Assembly (NCBI RefSeq): GCF_014842025.1
Contig: NZ_JACYUY010000012.1
Coordinates: 62,001-126,000 of the forward strand
Direction of reading: 5' to 3'
Origin: Massilia sp. CFBP 13721
GTDB taxonomy: Bacteria > Pseudomonadota > Gammaproteobacteria > Burkholderiales > Burkholderiaceae_D
DNA length: 64,000 nucleotides
The notes beneath the pieces are model-generated. The model had not been told where the DNA came from. It made no database searches and saw nothing but the letters and a program-made list of their open reading frames with translations. This document shows positions 59,828 through 64,000 of the stretch, piece after piece. Made by a program: the position numbers and the translations under genes. Every line of letters starts with the position of its first letter. Position 1 is the first letter of the stretch.

Positions 59828-60999
59828 GGTGTGATTGCTTGTCGAAGTGTTGTCTTGCTTTTGCAGAGGCGGTCGTAGAGGCCGAGATAGGCGGCCAGCA
59901 TGGCCGCCATGCTGTAGTGTTGTTCGATGCGTGCGCGCGCCGAGCGGCCGTGGGCGGCGGCGCGCTGCGGATCGCGCACGTAGGCGGCCAGCGCCTGCGC
60001 CAGCGCTTCCGGGTCGCCGGCCGGCACCAGGGTGCCGTTTACGCCGTGCGTCACGACTTCCGGGATGCCGCCGACGGCGCTGGCCACGACCGGCAGTTCG
60101 CTCGCCATCGCTTCCAGTAGCGTCACCGGCGTGCCTTCGGCGATCGAGGGCAGGGCGAACAGCGAAAAGCCGCCCAGCAGCGCAGCGACATTCGCATGGG
60201 CGCCGGCGAAGACGATGTCGGCGCCGGCACCGCTGGCGGCCGCCTGCGCCTCGAGTTGTGCGCGCAGCGGACCATCGCCGACCAGCACCAGGCGCAGCTG
60301 TTGATCCGGCACGCGCGCGCGCAGGCGCACGAAAGCGTCGATCAGGCCGGCGTGGTTCTTGACGTCCTGCAGGCGGCCGACCGCGCCGATGACGAAGGCG
60401 CCGTTGGCACGCCAGCTTGCGGCGGCCGGGTCGAGCGGGGCACCCGCATGGAAGCGGTCGGTATCGACGCCATTGATGATCGTGTCGACCTTGCGCCGCG
60501 GCAGGCGCACGGTCGTGTCCAGCCAGCGCGCGAGGTCGGCGGACACCGGCACGTAGCGGTCGATCACGTGCGCCAGCAGGCGCCGCAGCAGGTTGTGCTT
60601 GCGGTTCAGGCCTTGCGGGTCGGAGGCGTCGCGCCCGTGCTCGGCGTGGATGCGCACCGGCACCCCGGCCAGCAGCGCCACCGCCTGGTACTCGATGGTG
60701 CCGAGGTTATACGTATGCAGGATTGCCGGGCGCAGGCGGCGCAGCAACTTGAACAATTTCAGGTGTACCTCGGGCGCCAGGCCCGGCCCCTTGTGCAGGG
60801 CGAACAAGGCGACGTCCGCACGCTCGATGCGCGCGGCGAAATCGGTGTAGTCGGTCAGGCAGACGATGGCATGCCGGTAGCGCCCGGCCGGCATGCGGTT
60901 GATCGTGTCGACCAGCAGCGTCTCAAGGCCGCCGATATCGAGCCGATAGATCAGGTGCACCACCAGAGGAGGGGTGCGCTCAAGCGTTACCGCGGCCAT
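59815..60999 (-). CDS. Sugar transferase 2, PEP-CTERM/EpsH1 system-associated (GT4)
   Basis: This 394-residue GT-B enzyme has the family opening PPLVVHLIYRLDIGGLETLL (about 10-29). The N-terminal domain includes TYNLGTIEYQAVAL and HAEHGRD. The C-terminal domain has IGAVGRLQDVKNHAGLI and the donor site EGTPVTLLEAMASELPVV. It belongs with sugar transferase 1 and exosortase A in a fixed order in these loci. It lies 2 bases downstream of the xrtA stop. Confidence 0.95.
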   Translation of the reverse strand: MAAVTLERTPPLVVHLIYRLDIGGLETLLVDTINRMPAGRYRHAIVCLTDYTDFAARIERADVALFALHKGPGLAPEVHLKLFKLLRRLRPAILHTYNLGTIEYQAVALLAGVPVRIHAEHGRDASDPQGLNRKHNLLRRLLAHVIDRYVPVSADLARWLDTTVRLPRRKVDTIINGVDTDRFHAGAPLDPAAASWRANGAFVIGAVGRLQDVKNHAGLIDAFVRLRARVPDQQLRLVLVGDGPLRAQLEAQAAASGAGADIVFAGAHANVAALLGGFSLFALPSIAEGTPVTLLEAMASELPVVASAVGGIPEVVTHGVNGTLVPAGDPEALAQALAAYVRDPQRAAAHGRSARARIEQHYSMAAMLAAYLGLYDRLCKSKTTLRQAITPCAE

Positions 61000-61001
61000 G
61001 C

Positions 61002-62534
61002 TCAGTGTTCCCGCGTCTGCTGTAGCGTGGCCTCGATGGCGTCGCCGCCGCGTGCCAGGAAGGCGCGCAGCGCGGCGCGCGCCGCCTCGGGGTCGTCATT
61101 GACCGGCGTGGCCAGCACGATCAGCGCGCCGTCGTCGCCCTGGAACAGCAGCTTGCCCTGTGCCTGGCGCAGCTTGCCGACGATATTGCTGGTCGTATGA
61201 TGGCCGTTGATCGACATCCAGTCCCACACCAGCAGCGGGCCGCCAGGGCCGGCCATGGTGCTTTCGCGCACGGCGCCAACAGGCTCGCTGCGGATGCTGC
61301 TGGCCGTTGCGTGCCATGCATCCTTGGGGCCGGCCAGGCGGTTAAGCGAACTGATCAGGTTCTTCGATTTGTCCTGGTTGCGGTAGTACAGCACCTGCAG
61401 CCGCACCGGGCGCGCCGCCTCCATGTAGACCCCGGAGACGCGCGCATCGGGCGCCATGTAGTCCGGTTGCCAGCCCGGGAAATCGGCAGCGGCGGCCAGG
61501 CCGGACAGCTGCGGCAGGCCGAGGGCGACCGCTTGCGTATTGTGGTTGGCGCGGTCGTTGTAGGCGGCAAAGACCGGCCAGACGGCGGCGATGGCGACGC
61601 TCGCCAGCGCGATCGGCAGCAGCGAACGGACGGGAGTCATCCCGGCCACGCCCTGCGCCGCCGCGGCGCTCGGCGCCGGTGCTTCTTCTTCGCGCCAGTA
61701 GCTGCCGATCCAGAACATCAGGAACATCACCAGCCCGAAGAACAGCCAGCCATAGATCAGGTGGTCGACACCGGTCGCCAGTTCCATGCCGGAGAGGTGG
61801 CCGATCATCACGATCATGTAGGCACGCAAGCCGTTGGCGATGATCGGCACGACGATCGACAGGCCGATGAACAGCGCGCGGCGCAGGTTCGAGCGGTAGG
61901 TCAGGTAAGCGTACAGGCAACCCAGGGTGACCGAGGAAATCAGGTAGCGCACGCCGCTGCAGGCTTCCACCACCGACCAGCTGCCGGTAGGCAGCTCGAA
62001 GCGGGTGCCGTTACGCAGCACCGGGATGCCGGTGACCTGCACCGCCCACACGGTGAAGTCGGCGGTGATGTGGATCAGCGGGTCGACGAAGACTTCGCCG
62101 AACGGCACCGCGAACAGCAGGAACAGCAAGGGGAAAGCGAGCGAGCCGGCCAGGCGGCGTCCCAGCAGCGCGAACGCGACCAGCGGGAACATGACGACGA
62201 AGGCATACTGCATCACGACCTGCACGCCGCCGATGCGCGCGGCCAGCCAGCCGGCGCCGGCCAGCGCCAGCAGCGCCAGCGCCGGCCAGGCCGGGGTAGC
62301 GGGGATCAGCGAAAAATTGACGCGCCGGCGCCAGATCAGCCACAGGCTGATCGGGACGATGGCGTAGCCGTGGGCGAAGGTGTCGGAGCTGTCCCAGATA
62401 CTGACGATCGAGCGCGCCGTATCGAAGTAGAGCGCCAGCGGCGCGAGCAGCGCCAGCACGATCAGGATGATGTTGGCGCGGGTCAGGGGCTGGGCGCTGT
62501 GCTCGACCAGGCCGGGCGGAGGTTTCAGGAACAT
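61002..62534 (-). CDS. xrtA: Exosortase A fused to C-terminal EpsI domain
   Basis: This 510-residue membrane enzyme sorts PEP-CTERM proteins, cleaving them at the C-terminal motif in the inner membrane. About eight helices span residues 18-275. The catalytic triad is Cys192 in VVEACSGVRYLIS, Arg237 in IIANGLRAYM and His258 in GVDHLIYGWLFF. The last about 210 residues are the EpsI domain (DUF3485-like), preceded by one more helix at about 305-325, with AWHATASSI and MSINGHHT. The fusion is normal for exosortase A. No PEP-CTERM substrate gene lies inside this window. Its start overlaps the sugar transferase 1 stop by 10 bases. Confidence 0.97.
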   Translation of the reverse strand: MFLKPPPGLVEHSAQPLTRANIILIVLALLAPLALYFDTARSIVSIWDSSDTFAHGYAIVPISLWLIWRRRVNFSLIPATPAWPALALLALAGAGWLAARIGGVQVVMQYAFVVMFPLVAFALLGRRLAGSLAFPLLFLLFAVPFGEVFVDPLIHITADFTVWAVQVTGIPVLRNGTRFELPTGSWSVVEACSGVRYLISSVTLGCLYAYLTYRSNLRRALFIGLSIVVPIIANGLRAYMIVMIGHLSGMELATGVDHLIYGWLFFGLVMFLMFWIGSYWREEEAPAPSAAAAQGVAGMTPVRSLLPIALASVAIAAVWPVFAAYNDRANHNTQAVALGLPQLSGLAAAADFPGWQPDYMAPDARVSGVYMEAARPVRLQVLYYRNQDKSKNLISSLNRLAGPKDAWHATASSIRSEPVGAVRESTMAGPGGPLLVWDWMSINGHHTTSNIVGKLRQAQGKLLFQGDDGALIVLATPVNDDPEAARAALRAFLARGGDAIEATLQQTREH

Positions 62535-63718
62535 TCGAGGCGTTCTCCGATGCAGGCCAGGTTGCTCGGCCAGCTGTATTGACGTTCGACGCGCGCGCGG
62601 GCGGCGCGTCCCATCGCGCCCTGGGGCGCGTGCAGCATGGCGGCGACGGCGTCGACAAAGGCGTCGGCGCCGTCGGCCAGTACCAGGTCCAGGCCCGGTT
62701 CGGCATCGATGCCTTCCAGGGCCTGCGGCGACACTACCACCGGCGTTGCCATCGCCATCGCTTCCAATACCTTGTTCTGGATGCCGCGCGCGATGCGCAG
62801 CGGCGCCACCGCCGCCTGCGCGTGGGCGATGTACGGACGCACGTCGGGCACGGTGCCGGTGACCGTCACGGCGGGCAGTTTTTCAAGGTCGCGCACGGCC
62901 TGGGTGGGACGGGCACCGACGATGTAGAAGCGCAGGTTCGTAAAGCGGGTGCGCAGTTGCGGCAGCACCTCGTTTGCAAACCAGGTCACCGCGTCCACGT
63001 TCGGCCAGTAATCCATGGCGCCGGTGAACACCACGGCGCGCTGGCCCGCCGGGTAGGGATTGGCGTAGCCGGCATCGGGCGTGAAATAGTCGGTGTCGAC
63101 GCCGTTGTTGAAAAAGCCGATGCGGGCGCTGCTTTCCGGCGCCAGGTCGCGAAACAGCGCCGCTTCCGGCGCCGAGACGAACAGCGAGGCATCGTAGTTG
63201 CGCGCGACCCGCCGTTCGTAGGACAGCAGCTGGCGCGCCTCGTGCCGGTACAGCCAGCTCATCGGCCAGGATTTCTGCTCGGCGTACTGGCGCCACTTGT
63301 CGGAGTCGACGTCGCAAAAGTCGACCACGCGGCGTGCCTGCGGGTACTTGTCGGCGTACTGCGCCATCGCCGACGAAAACACCAGCACGCGTTCGATGCC
63401 GTGGCGGGCCACGGTCGCGTCGACCCAGCGTTCCAGGCCGGCGTCGCGGTAATAGTCGAGCGAGAGCGAACGGTTCCTGACCAGGGCGCCAAGGCTGCGC
63501 ACGCGCGCCAGCGTCGGATTGAGTGGTGCGAAATGGCTGCTCGCGCACATCGCCTCGACTGTCGGCACGTGCTGCCAGTCGTCGGCATCGTCGACGAAGG
63601 TGGCCAGGTGCACCCGGTACTGCTGCGCCAGATGTTTGAGCAGGTGATAAGAACGGATCTTGTCACCCTTGTTCGGCGGATATGGGATCCGGTGGATCAG
63701 GAGCAGCAGGTCTTGCAC
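62525..63718 (-). CDS. Sugar transferase 1, PEP-CTERM/EpsH1 system-associated (GT4)
   Basis: This 397-residue GT-B enzyme has the family opening LLLIHRIPYPPNKGDKIRSY (about 5-24), the internal VVDFCDVDSDKWRQYA and the C-terminal VVFTGAMDYWPNVDAV. The donor site is RGIQNKVLEAMAMATPVV. It is the standard first transferase in front of exosortase A. It starts at ATG 63718, 3 bases after the FemAB-like gene. Confidence 0.96.
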   Translation of the reverse strand: MQDLLLLIHRIPYPPNKGDKIRSYHLLKHLAQQYRVHLATFVDDADDWQHVPTVEAMCASSHFAPLNPTLARVRSLGALVRNRSLSLDYYRDAGLERWVDATVARHGIERVLVFSSAMAQYADKYPQARRVVDFCDVDSDKWRQYAEQKSWPMSWLYRHEARQLLSYERRVARNYDASLFVSAPEAALFRDLAPESSARIGFFNNGVDTDYFTPDAGYANPYPAGQRAVVFTGAMDYWPNVDAVTWFANEVLPQLRTRFTNLRFYIVGARPTQAVRDLEKLPAVTVTGTVPDVRPYIAHAQAAVAPLRIARGIQNKVLEAMAMATPVVVSPQALEGIDAEPGLDLVLADGADAFVDAVAAMLHAPQGAMGRAARARVERQYSWPSNLACIGERLECS

Positions 63719-63721
63719 GGA

Positions 63722-64000
63722 TTACCCCAGGTTGCGGACGATGTAGGGCCCGACCAGGTTCGCCAGCGGAATCGGCAATTTCTTCCACATCTTGATGAAG
63801 AGCTGGTATTTCGGGTTCAGCGGGTTATTATCAGGCAACGCGTCGGCCCCGTACAGCTTGTATTCATACGGCAGCGGCTGCGCCGTGAAACCCCAGTTCT
63901 TCTTGAAATCGTAGGCGCCGGTACCGAGCTTGCTGCGGCCGAAGTCGAACAGGCGGCAACCGCGCGCGGCGGCCGCCTGCATCAGGTTCCAGTACATGAA
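63722..64000 (-). CDS. FemAB-like protein, XrtA/PEP-CTERM system-associated (C-terminal part, cut by window)
   Basis: Only the last about 92 residues lie in the window. FDFGRSKLGTGAYDFKKNWG and the ending KKLPIPLANLVGPYIVRNLG match the C-terminal GNAT-like half of the FemAB-type proteins that precede sugar transferase 1 in exosortase A loci. FemAB proteins add amino acids or acyl groups to glycans or peptides. The rest, with the start codon, lies beyond 64000. It appears to be co-transcribed with the downstream genes, from which it is separated by 3 bases. Confidence 0.9.
   Translation of the reverse strand, partial: FMYWNLMQAAAARGCRLFDFGRSKLGTGAYDFKKNWGFTAQPLPYEYKLYGADALPDNNPLNPKYQLFIKMWKKLPIPLANLVGPYIVRNLG

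Noticed and set aside
1-64000. CRISPR arrays, insertion sequences, prophage genes
   Set aside because: No regular short repeats with spacers, no transposase or integrase and no phage structural genes were seen on either strand.

Overview
The window is about 65% GC. Its gene content and codon use suggest an Oxalobacteraceae betaproteobacterium of the Massilia/Duganella type. This is inferred from the combination of a complete exosortase A (XrtA/PEP-CTERM) exopolysaccharide locus, the PrsK/PrsR regulators and general coding style; no database was searched. Almost everything from about 12 kb to the right edge is surface-polysaccharide biosynthesis.

Region 1 (1-11.5 kb) is a housekeeping or accessory flank. 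It holds a 3'-truncated FabH-like ketoacyl synthase and an S41 processing protease (both minus strand), a small periplasmic protein behind an attenuator-like hairpin, two tandem M13 zinc metallopeptidases, a large Ala/Thr-rich lipoprotein, a diheme cytochrome c and a tRNA-Arg(CCG).

Region 2 (12.0-16.9 kb) is a plus-strand operon. It has a FdtB-like sugar aminotransferase, a GtrB-like glycosyltransferase, a fused acyltransferase/ketoisomerase (WxcM/FdtC-FdtA type), a GtrA flippase and a GtrII-like membrane glucosyltransferase. Together these look like synthesis and transfer of an N-acylated 3-amino-3,6-dideoxyhexose.

Region 3 (17.3-26.2 kb) has a TviB-type UDP-GlcNAc dehydrogenase that is frameshifted in a run of seven C, a TviC/WbpP-type epimerase, the XrtA-type priming sugar transferase (EpsB-2), PrsK, PrsR and a parallel beta-helix protein. 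A sigma-54-like promoter sits before prsK.

Region 4 (26.3-41.6 kb) is a strain-variable-looking block. It carries a second GtrA/GtrB set with a large membrane protein, a deacetylase/LMW tyrosine phosphatase/ATP-grasp triad, a flippase, several glycosyltransferases including two GT32 paralogs, a second copy of the large membrane protein, and a low-GC acyltransferase.

Region 5 (41.7-51.6 kb) holds the XrtA-associated activation genes. A tightly coupled minus operon runs DegT aminotransferase, GNAT, acyl carrier protein, hydrolase 2, hydrolase 1, GT4. It diverges from a plus operon of AMP-forming ligase, PLP decarboxylase and a second flippase.

Region 6 (51.7-64.0 kb) is the core XrtA operon on the minus strand: FemAB (cut by the window edge), sugar transferase 1, exosortase A fused to EpsI, sugar transferase 2, asparagine-synthase-like amidotransferase, two GT4 enzymes, an unlisted 39-residue membrane peptide, O-ligase, deacetylase and GT4. 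The expected export, chain-length and tyrosine-kinase genes probably lie beyond 64 kb. No PEP-CTERM substrate, insertion sequence, prophage or CRISPR array is visible.
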